Positions 35,201 through 44,386 of a DNA stretch of 64,000 nt are shown here, in pieces. Source of the DNA: Tropicibacter oceani (GTDB lineage: Bacteria; Pseudomonadota; Alphaproteobacteria; Rhodobacterales; Rhodobacteraceae); NCBI RefSeq assembly GCF_029958925.1, contig NZ_CP124616.1, positions 1,736,001 to 1,800,000 on the forward strand, given 5' to 3'. The position numbers were made by a program, and so were the translations under genes. The notes beneath the pieces are model-generated. The model had not been told where the DNA came from. It made no database searches and was given only the letters and a program-made list of their open reading frames with translations. Positions within the stretch are counted from its first letter, which is position 1. Each line of letters begins with the position of its first letter.

Positions 35201-36376
35201 CTACTTTCCCGAGAAATACATGCCAGAATCTGGGATGAGTTTTCGGGACTTTATCAAATTCTCGAGTTCCAGATTTAATTCGGCGAGAACGGGTTGCGGC
35301 AAGATTTTGAAACGATTTGGATAGTTTTTCAGTAGGTCTGAGGCCTCTTCGTCAGTTAAGCTGCTATTCAATACATTGGCAACAAACTCCGCCTCTAGTA
35401 GTCGGCGGTGTAGTGGCGTCGGTCGCTTGATTAACGCGCCGAAATCTGTAACGGATTGCGAGAAAAATTCGTGGCGTTTGCGCTGGTATTTGTAAAAGTC
35501 ATGCGCATTTTTTTCCTTTTTCAAGACTCTCTCTGAAACTTTCCTGTGAAAGTCTATTGACCTTCGTACTCCTTTAACTACTTTCTCGCAAAGGGATATA
35601 ACGTCTATTTTTTTGTTTCTATACAGATAGTTTCTTGTGTCGGCCTTCCATTTAAAGCCAGAGCAAGCGATATCAGCTGAGTTAATAAGCAAATATTCAC
35701 GCTTGGCTCCATCAAGTTGAACTGAGTGGGAGAATTTTGGAATGCTGTAGTGTAGTAAGAAATTTCTAAGGTCTTTCATGAATCCCATTGGTTCAGAAAA
35801 GTCTTTAATTGCCTTTTGTATTGCGCGGGAATAGGGCTTGCTATTTTTTAGCTTGCATAGGTCTCGTATTCTGAAACACAAATCAACGTATGTGGCGTAG
35901 AGCGCGGAGAACGTAATGAGACTCGACGCTGTTTTTTTGTACTCGCGTTCGTATGAAGTGTTGGAGTCGGCCTGGATATCCAACGCAGCCGACATGCCTG
36001 AGTGATAGCTTGAAAGGTTTATAAACTCTTCTCTCAGGGCATCGAAAAGGCCCTCCAAGTTATCCAAAATGGTTTCAATTTTTTGATATGGGCTGAATTG
36101 CAGGGCGAATTTCCAGGCTTCGTCCGAAAGGGTTGAAACTGCTTGAGAGAAACCTTCGGTGTCTTCCGTGCCGAGATGTGACATGTACTCGGCGAGGGCC
36201 ATGGCGGTTGGAAAATCACGGTGATTAAATCTACGAGCTGCCCAGCCCCTTTTGAGTGAGTCTGGAAATCTCCCAAGTAGCTCGCTGTCATGAATTGTAA
36301 GGTGGCGAGTGGGGATTAATTCGTGTGCTTTAATTCTGTTTCTTAAGATATGACTAATTAGAGATGGTTTAGGCAT
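35201..36376 (-). CDS. AT-rich orphan gene, HEPN-like R-x4-H protein
   Basis: A 391-residue, largely helical protein of unknown function. Its DNA is visibly richer in A and T than all neighbours and uses codons rare in the rest of the window (ATA, AGA, TTA), which points to recent transfer. Residues 201-213 read FMKDLRNFLLHYS, with R204-N-F-L-L-H209 matching the HEPN ribonuclease signature R-x4-6-H, including the Asn after Arg. No transmembrane helix is present. The ATG at 36376 was taken; a TTG two codons upstream is possible, and no clear ribosome site is seen. It stands alone, so a toxin or defence role is only an inference. Confidence 0.7.
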   Translation of the reverse strand: MPKPSLISHILRNRIKAHELIPTRHLTIHDSELLGRFPDSLKRGWAARRFNHRDFPTAMALAEYMSHLGTEDTEGFSQAVSTLSDEAWKFALQFSPYQKIETILDNLEGLFDALREEFINLSSYHSGMSAALDIQADSNTSYEREYKKTASSLITFSALYATYVDLCFRIRDLCKLKNSKPYSRAIQKAIKDFSEPMGFMKDLRNFLLHYSIPKFSHSVQLDGAKREYLLINSADIACSGFKWKADTRNYLYRNKKIDVISLCEKVVKGVRRSIDFHRKVSERVLKKEKNAHDFYKYQRKRHEFFSQSVTDFGALIKRPTPLHRRLLEAEFVANVLNSSLTDEEASDLLKNYPNRFKILPQPVLAELNLELENLIKSRKLIPDSGMYFSGK

Positions 36377-36458
36377 ATGCAATAATCTCAGGTTTTGGCG
36401 ATGTGCCTTCGCTGAGTTTAATCGTGCGAACGTTGTGTGTCGATAGCTGAAACCGTAC

Positions 36459-38264
36459 TTAGCTGTCCATCTTCAACGCTGAGATGAAGGCTTCCTGCGG
36501 GATGTCCACCTTGCCGAACTGGCGCATCTTCTTCTTCCCGGCCTTCTGCTTTTCAAGCAGCTTCTTTTTCCGCGTCGCGTCGCCGCCGTAACATTTGGCG
36601 GTCACGTCCTTGCGCAGGGCGGACAGGGTTTCGCGGGCGATGACCTTGCCTCCGATGGCGGCCTGGATCGGGATCTTGAACATGTGGCGCGGGATCAGGT
36701 CCTTGAGCTTTTCGCACATGGCGCGGCCACGGGTTTCGGCGCGGTCGCGGTGAACCATCATCGACAGGGCGTCGACCGGTTCGTCGTTCACCAGCACCGA
36801 CATCTTCACAAGGTTGTCTTCGCGGTAGCCTTCGAGCTGGTAGTCGAAGGAGGCGTAGCCTTTGGAGATGGATTTCAGCCGGTCGTAGAAGTCAAAGACC
36901 ACCTCGTTCAGGGGCAGGTCATAGACCACCATGGCGCGGCCCCCGACATAGGTCAGGTCAAGCTGGATGCCGCGGCGGTCCTGGCAAAGCTTGAGCACGT
37001 CGCCAAGGTAGTCGTCGGGCACCATGATCGTCGCCTTGATGCGCGGTTCCTCGATGTGGTCGATGGTCGAGGGGTCGGGCATGTCGGCGGGGTTGTGCAG
37101 GTCGATCTGGGACCCGTCGCGCATGAAGACGTGATAGATCACCGAGGGCGCAGTGGTGATCAACTCGATGTTGTATTCGCGTTCGATCCGGTCGCGGATC
37201 ACCTCGAGGTGCAGCAGGCCCAGGAAACCGCAGCGGAAGCCAAAGCCGAGCGCGGCGGAGGTTTCCATTTCAAAGCTGAAGGAGGCGTCGTTGAGGGCCA
37301 ACTTTTCTATCGCGTCGCGCAGGTCTTCGAATTCGTTGGAATCGACCGGGAAGAGGCCGCAGAAAACCACGGGCTGCGAGGGTTTGAAGCCGGGCAGGGG
37401 CGTTTCGCAGCCCTTTTTCTCGGTCGTGATGGTGTCGCCGACCTTGGTGTCGCGGACCTGTTTGATCGAGCCGGTGAAAAAGCCGATTTCGCCGGGGCCG
37501 AGTTCCTTGACGTCCTGCATGGCGGGGCGGAAGACGCCGAGCTTGTCGACGCCGTATTTGCCACCCGTGCGCATCATCTTGATGTTGTCGCCCTTGCGGA
37601 TGGTGCCGTCCATCACGCGGATCAGCACGACCACGCCAAGATAGCTGTCGTACCAGCTGTCGACCAGCATCGCCTTGAGCGGGGCGTCGGGGTCGCCCGA
37701 GCGGGGCGGCGGCAAGCGGGTGACGATCGCCTCGAGCACGTCGGGGATGCCAAGGCCGGTCTTGGCCGAGATCAGGCAGGCGTTGGAGGCGTCGATGCCG
37801 ATGACGTCCTCGATCTGTTCGGCCACGCGGGCGGGGTCGGCGGCGGGCAGGTCGACCTTGTTCAGGACGGGGACAATCTCGTGATCGGCCTCGATGGCGG
37901 TATAGACGTTGGCGAGGGTCTGCGCCTCGACCCCTTGGGACGCATCGACCACCAGAAGCGAGCCTTCGACCGCGCGCATGGAGCGGGAGACTTCGTAGGC
38001 AAAATCCACGTGTCCGGGGGTGTCGATCAGGTTGAGCACATAAAGCTCGCCATCCTTGGCGATATACTCGATCCGGACGGTGTTGGCCTTGATGGTGATG
38101 CCGCGTTCACGCTCGATATCCATGGCGTCCAGCAGCTGGGCCTTCATGTCGCGTTCGGACACGGTGTTGGTGGACTGGATCAGCCGGTCGGCCAGGGTGG
38201 ATTTCCCGTGGTCGATATGGGCAACGATCGAGAAATTGCGGATGTGGGACAGGGGTGTGCTCAT
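36459..38264 (-). CDS. lepA: Elongation factor 4 (LepA)
   Basis: A 601-residue translational GTPase. G-motifs: AHIDHGKST (G1), RERGITI (G2), DTPGH (G3), NKVD (G4) and ISAKTG (G5). The LepA-specific C-terminal domain includes [20 protein letters not shown] and [26 protein letters not shown]. It back-translocates or remodels stalled ribosomes. The start at 38264 ([18 protein letters not shown]) gives the usual length; a longer frame to 38300 is possible. Confidence 0.97.
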   Translation of the reverse strand: MSTPLSHIRNFSIVAHIDHGKSTLADRLIQSTNTVSERDMKAQLLDAMDIERERGITIKANTVRIEYIAKDGELYVLNLIDTPGHVDFAYEVSRSMRAVEGSLLVVDASQGVEAQTLANVYTAIEADHEIVPVLNKVDLPAADPARVAEQIEDVIGIDASNACLISAKTGLGIPDVLEAIVTRLPPPRSGDPDAPLKAMLVDSWYDSYLGVVVLIRVMDGTIRKGDNIKMMRTGGKYGVDKLGVFRPAMQDVKELGPGEIGFFTGSIKQVRDTKVGDTITTEKKGCETPLPGFKPSQPVVFCGLFPVDSNEFEDLRDAIEKLALNDASFSFEMETSAALGFGFRCGFLGLLHLEVIRDRIEREYNIELITTAPSVIYHVFMRDGSQIDLHNPADMPDPSTIDHIEEPRIKATIMVPDDYLGDVLKLCQDRRGIQLDLTYVGGRAMVVYDLPLNEVVFDFYDRLKSISKGYASFDYQLEGYREDNLVKMSVLVNDEPVDALSMMVHRDRAETRGRAMCEKLKDLIPRHMFKIPIQAAIGGKVIARETLSALRKDVTAKCYGGDATRKKKLLEKQKAGKKKMRQFGKVDIPQEAFISALKMDS

Positions 38265-38421
38265 AGACTGCGATATGCGGTGGAAATGGGATTTGGTCAA
38301 GTGGGCGCAGTGCGGCAGGGGGGGCTGTGGGCGCGGTTCTTTTGGGGGTTTGCGCGTTTTGCTTGTGCCGGGGGGCGGCTGGGGTAGGGTACGGTAGAGT
38401 AGCTTTGGCGTGAGGGGCAGG

Positions 38422-39855
38422 GTGGAGTTTCATTTCGACAAGGGCTTTCGAGAATGGTTGTCGCATCAAACCCAAGAAGTTGTTGTCGCCATCCTGACGC
38501 GCACTGCCTTGCGTGAATGGCCCTCGTCGATAGGTACGCGATTTTCGGGGCTTTCTTCGATTTCTGAACCGGCACCGGTTCCATTTGGCCTGATATCGGG
38601 CTGGGCAATGCTTGTTGCAGGTGTCGCGGCTGTGCAGCCTGAACCTCAAATCAGGGCTGCTGCCCAAGCCGCCGGCGCAGCGTTGGCCAGGGTTGCATCG
38701 GCCGCCCCAAGCGGGCGCGTTCGGGCCGTCCAAGCGGCATCAAAAGCAATTGCCGGTGCCGGTGCCAGTACTGCTTCTGATGCATCAGCTATCGCTACGG
38801 CTGTTCCTGCGCCTGCCATACTGAGTCTTTCAATCTCCGACGAAACCAATGCTACTTGGCACGCGGCGCATTCAGACTCGGAATTTGAAGTTGCTGAAAT
38901 GGTGAGGCAACCCCTTTGGCACGATCAGGGATGGCCGAAGGGGATGGCCCCGGATGCCTTTGGAAACTGCCTTCTCGACACCGACCCGCATTTCGATTTC
39001 TTCCGCCGCTGGTATGACGGCATGGTCACGGGCCAGCCGCTGGATTGGGAGTTGCAACGCCGGGTTGCCTTGATCGACCCGAAGGTTTGGGAAAGCGGTG
39101 ATGCCGAAGCGGTGGCGCGAGAGATTGCGCGGGTTGAGGCGGAGTGGCTGGCGGATCAGTTGCCGCAGGCGGATCGACTGGAGTTTGACGAGGCGCAGGG
39201 TGTCTTTGTTTCGCAGCCCGAACCGTTCAATGCTGAAAAACTGGTGGAAACGACGCTGAAACAGGTGGAGTTCGCCATTCAAGTGGCGACGACCAGCAAT
39301 TGTGGGGTCAACGCAAGTTCGACCGCCTGCCTTTACATAGACTACACCCTGGAACACTGCCGCGAAGACGCGAACGCCATCGAACAGAACCTAGAGATTG
39401 CGCGCTGCGATCTTGTGCAAGGTGTCGAGGACGGCAGCTATCAAGAAGACGGCAAGCTGACCGCCCTCGTGCAGGTGCTGGATCGCGCCGTGACGGATTT
39501 GCGCGCCCACCATCCCGAAGTTGCCAAGGCTTGGGAGGCGCGGATCAAGCACAGGCTGCGGGTCGCCGAAGCGGACCAGAAACAGATGATCGTCGAGAAG
39601 GCGACCGAGTTGATCGCCATCAGCGACAAGAAGTTGGGGCGGGAACTGGAACTGGATGCCACGACCATCGCCCATGGTTCGGGCGAGGTTCAGGGCGGGG
39701 CGATCCGGCGGTTCTTTGGCCGCGTGGCGCAGATGCGGATCATCGTGCGTTCGGCTGACGTGATCAAACGCATCGACGCCAGCAGCGGGTACAAGGGGAC
39801 GCGGATCGTGCAGACGCTGCAGAGCCTGATTGAATTGATAACCGGGGCGTTTTGA
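38422..39855 (+). CDS. Large protein of unknown function beside lepA
   Basis: A 477-residue protein, divergent from lepA. It opens [20 protein letters not shown], then has an Ala-rich low-complexity stretch to about residue 130 ([18 protein letters not shown]). The conserved-looking core [20 protein letters not shown], then VALIDPKVW, is a pattern I recall from uncharacterised alphaproteobacterial proteins. The C-terminal half is helical and charged. GTG at 38422, 3-6 nt after AGGGGCAGG, was chosen; GTG at 38410 is the alternative. No signal peptide. Function unknown. Confidence 0.65.
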   Translation: MEFHFDKGFREWLSHQTQEVVVAILTRTALREWPSSIGTRFSGLSSISEPAPVPFGLISGWAMLVAGVAAVQPEPQIRAAAQAAGAALARVASAAPSGRVRAVQAASKAIAGAGASTASDASAIATAVPAPAILSLSISDETNATWHAAHSDSEFEVAEMVRQPLWHDQGWPKGMAPDAFGNCLLDTDPHFDFFRRWYDGMVTGQPLDWELQRRVALIDPKVWESGDAEAVAREIARVEAEWLADQLPQADRLEFDEAQGVFVSQPEPFNAEKLVETTLKQVEFAIQVATTSNCGVNASSTACLYIDYTLEHCREDANAIEQNLEIARCDLVQGVEDGSYQEDGKLTALVQVLDRAVTDLRAHHPEVAKAWEARIKHRLRVAEADQKQMIVEKATELIAISDKKLGRELELDATTIAHGSGEVQGGAIRRFFGRVAQMRIIVRSADVIKRIDASSGYKGTRIVQTLQSLIELITGAF

Positions 39856-40007
39856 TCGCTTGTTGGGGTGTTGCACCTTTGGTGACGGGCCCCTTTCAGG
39901 AAATCCTCAATTGAACCTGCGCCGTAAATCGGACATGATGCCCCCTGAGGGCAGTTGGCCGAACAGACGGGATAACCCGCGCGGTCCAAGCAAGTGAGAC
40001 AGGTGTG

Positions 40008-40379
40008 ATGAAGACAGCCGGATTGATGTTGGTGGCCGTTCTGGCCGTAGCCGCCTGTGGCGGCGGGGATCGCAACAAGCGCAACTATGGCGGCGGGACG
40101 GTGACGCGCGCGGCCTCGGTCAATTTTGCGACGGGGCCGGTTTCGCGGGCCTGTCTGACCTCGGGGCGCAAGGCGGCCAATTCCCGGCTTTGCGGCTGTA
40201 TTCAAGGGGTTGCGAACCGCGACCTGTCGTCGAACGATCAGCGCAAGGCGGCAAAGTTCTTTTCCGATCCGCACCAGGCGCAGGAAACCCGCCAGTCCGA
40301 CAACCCGTCAAACGAAGCCTTCTGGAAGCGCTACAAGGCCTTTGCCGCCCGGGCCGAGGCCTCTTGCACCGGGCTGTGA
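40008..40379 (+). CDS. Small conserved lipoprotein
   Basis: A 123-residue protein with a lipoprotein signal (MMKTAGLMLVAVLAVAACGG; lipobox VAAC, Cys at about residue 18). The mature part has four further cysteines (ACLTSG, LCGCIQGV and a C-terminal SCTGL), probably paired as disulphides. Homologues in this order are sometimes labelled arginine transporter without support. It is expected on the periplasmic side of a membrane. Function unknown. Confidence 0.75.
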   Translation: MKTAGLMLVAVLAVAACGGGDRNKRNYGGGTVTRAASVNFATGPVSRACLTSGRKAANSRLCGCIQGVANRDLSSNDQRKAAKFFSDPHQAQETRQSDNPSNEAFWKRYKAFAARAEASCTGL

Positions 40380-40386
40380 CGCAGGG

Positions 40387-41679
40387 TCAGTCGCCCACCG
40401 CACGCGGAAAGGGGGCTGGCGGCGTCATGCGGGCCTCGGCGGTCATGGCGTGGCCGTGCATCCCTTCGGCATGGGAAATCACCGCCGTGGCGCGGGCGAG
40501 GTCAGGCAGGGCCTGATCGGTCACGCGCTGCCAGGTGACGGTTTTCAGGAACTTGTGCACCGACAGCCCGCCGGTATAGCGCGCCGCCCCCGAGGTTGGC
40601 AGAACGTGGTTCGGGCCGGATGCCTTGTCTCCGAAGGCGACGGTGGTGTCGGCGCCCAGAAACAGCGAGCCATAGGCGGTCAGCCGGTTTTGCCACCAGG
40701 GCAGGTCATCGGCCTGCACGTGCAGGTGTTCGGGGGCCAGGCGGTCGGATTCGCGGGCCATTTCCTCGCGCGTGGCGCATAGGATGACCTCGCCCATGGC
40801 GTCCCATGCCTCGCGGGCGGTGTCGCGGTTGCCTTTGGGCAGGCTGGCCAGGGTGGCGGGCATCAGGCGCAGGACCTCGCGGCCCAGGGCTTCGTCATCG
40901 GTGATCAGCCAGCAGGGCGAGGTGGGGCCGTGTTCGGCCTGCCCGGCGAGGTCAAGCGCGACCAGCGCCGGGTCTGCCCCGGCGTCGGCAAGGATGGCGA
41001 TGTCGGTGGGGCCTGCGAACATGTCGATGCCGGTGGGGCCGAACAGCTGGCGCTTGGCCTCGGCCACATAGGCGTTGCCGGGGCCGCACAGGATGTCGGC
41101 GGCGGGGGCGCCGAACAGGCCGAAGGCCATGGCGGCGATGCCCTGCACCCCGCCAAGGTTCAGGATCAGGTCGGCGCCGGCCAGGTGCATGGCGTACAGG
41201 GTGGCGGCGTCGATGCCATCGCCGCGCGGCGGGGCGACGGCGGTGATATGGGGCACCCCGGCGGCCTTGGCGGTGGTGATCGTCATCAGGGCCGAGGCGA
41301 TATGCGCATAGCGCCCGCCCGGCACATAGCAGCCGGCCGAAGACACCGGGATCACCTTTTGCCCGGCGATCAGGCCGGGGCGCAGTTCGGTCTCGAACTC
41401 GGTCAGAGAGGCGCGCTGCGCCAGGGCAAAGGCGCGGATGTTGTCATGGGCGTATTCCAGCGCCGCGCGCAGCGGCTGCGCCACCTGGGCGCGGGCCTGT
41501 TCGATCTGCGCCGGGCTGACCACGACCTCGCCCTGCCAGCCGTCCAGCCGCTGGGCATAGTCCAGCGCGGCCGCATCGCCGCCAGCCTTCAGGCGGGCCA
41601 GCATGATCTGGACGGTGTCCTGGATGTCGGCCTCGGCGGCGGGGGGCAACCCGGGGGCGGTCTTCAGAAAGCGGGGCAT
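40387..41679 (-). CDS. Histidinol dehydrogenase paralogue, HpsN-like (sulfopropanediol dehydrogenase type)
   Basis: A 430-residue NAD-dependent zinc dehydrogenase of the HisD family. Key parts are SAGCYVPGGRYAHIASALM, GPGNAYVAEAKR, AGPTDIAILAD, LAGQAEHGP and NHVLPTSGAARYTGGLSVH. The YVPGGRY form and the catabolic setting (a divergent LysR gene, no his genes) match the 2,3-dihydroxypropane-1-sulfonate dehydrogenase group (HpsN) better than the biosynthetic enzyme. The hpsO and hpsP partners are not in the window, so the substrate is uncertain. Confidence 0.8.
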   Translation of the reverse strand: MPRFLKTAPGLPPAAEADIQDTVQIMLARLKAGGDAAALDYAQRLDGWQGEVVVSPAQIEQARAQVAQPLRAALEYAHDNIRAFALAQRASLTEFETELRPGLIAGQKVIPVSSAGCYVPGGRYAHIASALMTITTAKAAGVPHITAVAPPRGDGIDAATLYAMHLAGADLILNLGGVQGIAAMAFGLFGAPAADILCGPGNAYVAEAKRQLFGPTGIDMFAGPTDIAILADAGADPALVALDLAGQAEHGPTSPCWLITDDEALGREVLRLMPATLASLPKGNRDTAREAWDAMGEVILCATREEMARESDRLAPEHLHVQADDLPWWQNRLTAYGSLFLGADTTVAFGDKASGPNHVLPTSGAARYTGGLSVHKFLKTVTWQRVTDQALPDLARATAVISHAEGMHGHAMTAEARMTPPAPFPRAVGD

Positions 41680-41750
41680 GGGGATATCCTTGACGAAAGA
41701 CGCTCAGTTTCGGAAAAGCTGAAGGTGGAGTTGTGGGAAGGGGCCGCAAG

Positions 41751-42716
41751 ATGCTGATGAAGGGGGTCACCCTGCGCGGGCTCGAGGTGTTCGAGGCGCT
41801 GGCCGCAAGCGGATCGGTCGCCCGGGCGGCCGAGGTCACGGGCCTTAGCCAGCCCGCCGTCAGCCAGCAGATGCGCAACCTTGAAACCGCGCTGGGCACC
41901 GACCTGGTCGATCATGCGCGCCGCCCGATGCAGCTGACCCCGGCGGGGCGTTCGTTCCTGGAACGCACCCGCGCGGTGCTGTCGCACCTGCGGCTGGCGC
42001 AGAACGAACTGACGGTGATGGACCTGACCCACCTCAGCACCCTGAACCTGGGGGTTATCGACGATTTCGACAACGATCTGACGCCGCGGCTGGTGACCAT
42101 CCTGGCCGAAAGCATGACGCGCTGTCGGTTCAAGCTGATCACCGCGCCCAGCCACGAAATCTCCGAGGAAATGCGCGCCCGCCGCCTGCACCTGGCGATC
42201 GCCGCCTCGACCGGCGAGGTCAGCGAAGGCATTGCCGAATACCCGATCGTGCGCGATCCCTTTGTCTTTGTCTGTCCAAAGGGGGCGGTGGCCGACCATG
42301 GCGGGCTGGATGCGGTCATGCGGGGGCTGCCGCTGCTGCGCCATGACCGCGAACAGCTGATCGGCCGCCAGGTCGAAACGCATCTTGCCCGCAACAAGCT
42401 GTCCTTCCCGGAACGCTTTGAAATCGGGGCGCATCTGTCCTTGATGACGCTGGTGGCGCGCCGGGTCGGCTGGACGATCACCACGCCGCTGGGCTACATG
42501 CGCGCGGTCCGCTTTCATCCCCAGATGGAGGTGCATCCGCTGCCCTTCAAACCCTTTGCCCGCACCATTTCCGTTCAGGCCTCGACCGATTGGGCCGACC
42601 AGGTGCCGCGCGATGTGGCGCGTACGGCGCGGATGCTGATCGCCGAACTGGTCCTTGCCCCGGCGCTGCAACTGCTGCCGTGGCTTCAGGGCGACCTGCG
42701 CCTGCTGGAAGAGTGA
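41751..42716 (+). CDS. LysR-family regulator divergent from the HisD-like gene
   Basis: A 321-residue LysR-type activator. The winged HTH is LRGLEVFEALAASGSVARAA, then EVTGLSQPAVSQQMRNLETALG, followed by an effector domain (LNLGVIDDFDNDLTPRLVTIL). The start at 41751 has GGGAAGGGGCC before it; upstream codons to 41733 lack support. It stands 71 bp from the HisD-like gene on the other strand and probably controls it in response to the substrate. Co-inducer unknown. Confidence 0.9.
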   Translation: MLMKGVTLRGLEVFEALAASGSVARAAEVTGLSQPAVSQQMRNLETALGTDLVDHARRPMQLTPAGRSFLERTRAVLSHLRLAQNELTVMDLTHLSTLNLGVIDDFDNDLTPRLVTILAESMTRCRFKLITAPSHEISEEMRARRLHLAIAASTGEVSEGIAEYPIVRDPFVFVCPKGAVADHGGLDAVMRGLPLLRHDREQLIGRQVETHLARNKLSFPERFEIGAHLSLMTLVARRVGWTITTPLGYMRAVRFHPQMEVHPLPFKPFARTISVQASTDWADQVPRDVARTARMLIAELVLAPALQLLPWLQGDLRLLEE

Positions 42717-42857
42717 CAACCCCATGAACCCGGTATCCGACCCTTGCGTCCCTTGTCAGGTTGACGAGAGGCGCGCCCGGATCAAGGGGCCGGAGCCACG
42801 ATTTGAAAACACCCGCATGCAGATTTCAAAAACCTGAAATCAGCCCGGGCCTTTGCT

Positions 42858-42920
42858 GTTTCCAATTGCGAAAAATATCCCGGGGGTGAATGGCCGCAGG
42901 CCAGAGGGGGCAGAGCCCCC
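42858..42920. repeat. Dispersed intergenic repeat (copy D)
   Basis: The core TTTCCAATTGCGAAAAATAT (42859-42878) is followed by CCCGGGGG and a GGGGGC-AGA-GCCCCC hairpin (42906-42920), in the convergent gap between the LysR gene and the hydrolase gene. The parts are the same as in copy A. Confidence 0.65.
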
Positions 42921-42935
42921 AAACCGCCCGTCGGC

Positions 42936-43700
42936 TCAGCCGCCCATGTTCAGGAAGGCGCGGACCGAAGCCTCGAAATCGCGGGGCTTTTCGGCATGCA
43001 GCCAATGGCCCGCGCCGGGCAGCTTGGCAAAGCGCGCCTTGGGGAACAGCGCCCGGATGCGGGCGCGGTGTTCGGGCAGGACATAGTCGCTGGTGCCGCC
43101 GGACAGGAACAGCGCAGGCCCGTTGAACTGACCGTCGATCTCCGGGAAGGACAGGATTTTCGGCATTTCCGCCGCAAGCCCGTCAAGGTTCAGTTTCCAG
43201 CGCCGTTCTTTCAGGTCCAGCGATTGGGTGAAAAAGCTTTGCAACGTCTTGTCAGGCACGTGCCGCGCCAGTTGGTCCGTCGCGTCCGAGCGTTTGTCGA
43301 CCGAGGACAGATCGACGGCGCGCATGGCCTCGATGAACTGGATCTGGCTGTGGGTATAGGCGACGGGGGCGATATCGGCGACCACAAGGCGGCACACCAG
43401 ATCGGGCCGGGTCAGGGCCAGCACCATCGACGCCTTGCCGCCCATCGAGTGGCCGACCACATCCGCGCGCCCGCCCTGGGCTTCGATCACCTGCGCCAGA
43501 TCGCCCGCCATATCGCGATAGCCGTGATCGTCGGACCAGAAGCTGTCGCCGTGGTTGCGCATGTCCGGGGCCAGCACCTGCCGTTCGTCCGACAGGCGTT
43601 TGGCGATGACACCCCAGTTGCGCCCCGAGCCATAGAGGCCGTGGACGATCATCAGGGGCGGGTTGGCGGTGGGTGCGCCGTGGATCAGGGTGTTCAGCAT
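42936..43700 (-). CDS. Alpha/beta-fold hydrolase (YbfF-like esterase)
   Basis: A 254-residue hydrolase. The oxyanion motif is IVHGLYGSGRNWG, the nucleophile serine lies in VVGHSMGGKASM, the acid is probably D in SGGTSDYVLPEH, and the histidine is in GAGHWLHAEKP. Size and the DMRNHGDS motif fit the YbfF/ABHD11 group of small cytoplasmic esterases. Natural substrate unknown. The gene is single, ending next to repeat copy D. Confidence 0.9.
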   Translation of the reverse strand: MLNTLIHGAPTANPPLMIVHGLYGSGRNWGVIAKRLSDERQVLAPDMRNHGDSFWSDDHGYRDMAGDLAQVIEAQGGRADVVGHSMGGKASMVLALTRPDLVCRLVVADIAPVAYTHSQIQFIEAMRAVDLSSVDKRSDATDQLARHVPDKTLQSFFTQSLDLKERRWKLNLDGLAAEMPKILSFPEIDGQFNGPALFLSGGTSDYVLPEHRARIRALFPKARFAKLPGAGHWLHAEKPRDFEASVRAFLNMGG

Positions 43701-43829
43701 GGGGTGTATTTAAGCCTTTGATCGCGGCAGGGCCAGCCCCCGCGCGGGGCGATTGTTTCCGGTATGGCAACGATCTGGGGCGGGATGCGCGCTTGAGCGC
43801 GGGCAGGCAAGGCCGCTAGGGTTAACGCC

Positions 43830-44201
43830 ATGCAAATTCAGCGCCTTTTGGCCCGTCAGGTGGCCCGTCTTGAACAGCTCTTGTCCCGCGAGTTGGGGTT
43901 GAAGCGTGGCGGTCTGGCCTTGCGCGCACGCCGGGCGCGGGGGCGTTTGCCGCGCGCCGTGCGCCGCGATTTGCAAGAGGTGGCGCAGGCGGCGCATCTG
44001 TCGGGGCATCCCCGGATCGCGCCGACCATCGATGCGGCGCGGGTGGACGGAGCCTGTGCCCGCGCGCTGCGGTATCTGGAGGGCGACGCCCTGCGCGAGG
44101 CACGCAAGACACGGGCGATCGGGCTGGTGGCGGGGATCGCGGTCAAGGTCTTGATCGTGGTCGGCGTGGTGGTCTGGGTTGTCTGGCGCGGTTTGGCGTA
44201 G
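43830..44201 (+). CDS. Hypothetical protein with C-terminal membrane anchor
   Basis: A 123-residue, very basic (Arg-rich), helical protein ending in one transmembrane helix (IGLVAGIAVKVLIVVGVVVWVVW), so probably a tail-anchored inner-membrane protein. The ATG at 43830 lacks a strong ribosome site. It is divergent from the hydrolase gene. No family recognised; coding status is supported mainly by the clean hydrophobic C-terminus. Confidence 0.5.
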   Translation: MQIQRLLARQVARLEQLLSRELGLKRGGLALRARRARGRLPRAVRRDLQEVAQAAHLSGHPRIAPTIDAARVDGACARALRYLEGDALREARKTRAIGLVAGIAVKVLIVVGVVVWVVWRGLA

Positions 44202-44218
44202 GCGGCGGCGGGGGTGCT

Positions 44219-44386
44219 GGTCGCGAAAGTTGGGGCTTTCGGGTTTAGGTTCCTGGAATGACATCTGTGTGGGCTGCCGTATTGGGATTCTGGGTGCCTG
44301 GAATGACATCTGTGTGGGCTGGTGATCTTTTGCTTTGCAAAAGACACCCTTGCCCACCGGTCGCGAAAGTTGGGACTTTCGCGACC
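44219..44386. repeat. Compact repeat cluster downstream of the MttB-family gene
   Basis: Three elements occur in 168 bp. (1) A hairpin GGTCGCGAAAGT-TGGG-ACTTTCGCGACC at 44359-44386 with a decayed copy at 44219-44246. (2) Two perfect 25-bp direct repeats, CCTGGAATGACATCTGTGTG plus GGCTG, at 44252-44276 and 44297-44321, 45 bp apart. (3) A dyad TCTTTTGC-TTT-GCAAAAGA at 44326-44344. The last base of hairpin 1 overlaps the stop codon of the methyltransferase gene, so it may serve as its terminator. Confidence 0.75.

Noticed and set aside
40387-41679. Histidine biosynthetic hisD
   Set aside because: The divergent LysR gene, absence of other his genes and the HpsN-like motif pattern favour a catabolic paralogue.
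44252-44321. Possible CRISPR array start
   Set aside because: Only two direct repeats with a 20-nt spacer, no cas genes and no third repeat; a tandem duplication explains it.
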